From: BS750m-G77 sp043797735
Lineage (GTDB): Bacteria; Omnitrophota; Gorgyraeia; Gygaellales; Profunditerraquicolaceae
Assembly: GCA_043797735.1 (NCBI GenBank)
Contig: JAZDPH010000013.1
Location: 1 to 13,953, forward strand
DNA: 13,953 nt
Direction of reading: 5' to 3'
The position numbers and the translations under genes are program-made. The notes under the pieces were generated by a model. It was not told the DNA's origin. It did not search any database and saw only the letters and a program-made list of their open reading frames with translations. Positions 13,884-13,953 of this stretch are shown piece after piece (the first letter of the stretch is position 1; each line of letters begins with the position of its first letter).

Positions 13884-13953
13884 AAGATAATTACCAGGAC
13901 TTCTTCTATGCTGGAAAGATTAACCGCGGGTTTTATGACGGCGTAACGGCTTA
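13880..13953 (-). CDS. mreC: MreC, C-terminal end only (partial)
   Basis: The last 23 codons of a gene entering from outside the window read SRYAVIKPAVNLSSIEEVLV followed by IIL and a stop. This matches the usual MreC end (a basic/aromatic segment, then V-x-P-A-V-x-L/F-x-x-L/I-E-E-V-L-V). MreC is the periplasmic elongasome organiser encoded directly before mreD. The stop TGA (13880-13882) overlaps the mreD start by the common ATGA arrangement. In-frame codons begin at 13951; the rest of the gene lies beyond the window edge. Confidence 0.85.
   Translation of the reverse strand, partial: SRYAVIKPAVNLSSIEEVLVIIL

Overview
The window is a one-way stretch of bacterial chromosome: every supported gene lies on the minus strand. 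In transcription order (high to low coordinates) it holds the end of mreC, then mreD, mrdA (PBP2), rodA, a B12-binding-type radical SAM protein, a membrane GAF-GGDEF protein, a free-standing MshEN domain, two tandem GspE/PilB-type ATPases, an HD-GYP protein, a PilC/GspF membrane protein, and finally the leader and first ~450 nt of a 16S rRNA gene. No mobile element, tRNA or CRISPR array is visible.

Organism: the 16S fragment has PVC-superphylum-like features (the GGATTAGGCATGCAAGTCGAGCG-type 5' region and GGCTGCAGTCGAG after the 338 site). Moderate GC, rarely obvious Shine-Dalgarno sequences, and an mre/mrd/rodA/radical-SAM block beside type IV pilus assembly genes all fit a candidate-phylum bacterium. 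Omnitrophota (former OP3) is my best guess. This is inference from pattern memory and no search was run.

Layout: (1) 8742-13953 is a cell-shape and wall-elongation operon, mreC-mreD-mrdA-rodA plus the radical SAM gene. Genes are tightly packed (ATGA overlap, 2-nt and 11-nt gaps), except for a 62-nt repeat spacer before the radical SAM gene. (2) A near-consensus sigma70 promoter (8727-8755), placed over the end of the radical SAM gene, starts a second unit at 917-8706. This unit makes the cytoplasmic motor and inner-membrane platform of a type IV pilus or type II secretion machine, together with c-di-GMP-type signalling domains: GGDEF (degenerate), MshEN (a c-di-GMP-binding fold) and HD-GYP (intact phosphodiesterase motifs). 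(3) 451-916 has no protein gene I would call. It holds a strong rRNA promoter with an AT-rich upstream tract (820-870), a ~360-nt structured rRNA leader with an intrinsic-terminator-like hairpin overlapped by a competing hairpin, several further hairpins and a boxA antitermination element. (4) 1-450 is the 5' part of 16S rRNA.

Most notable: (a) only the free-standing MshEN protein keeps the glycine/glutamine signature of a c-di-GMP-binding MshEN domain, while both ATPase-fused copies have lost all four signature glycines. This suggests the nucleotide sensor has been moved out of the motor into a trans-acting protein. (b) Three intergenic spacers (4942-5053, 6770-6837, 10497-10558) share one architecture: short tandem repeats, an AT-rich middle, then tandem repeats of roughly the reverse complement, filling the whole stop-to-start gap although the repeat sequences are unrelated. 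(c) A terminator/competing-hairpin pair lies between the rRNA promoter and boxA.
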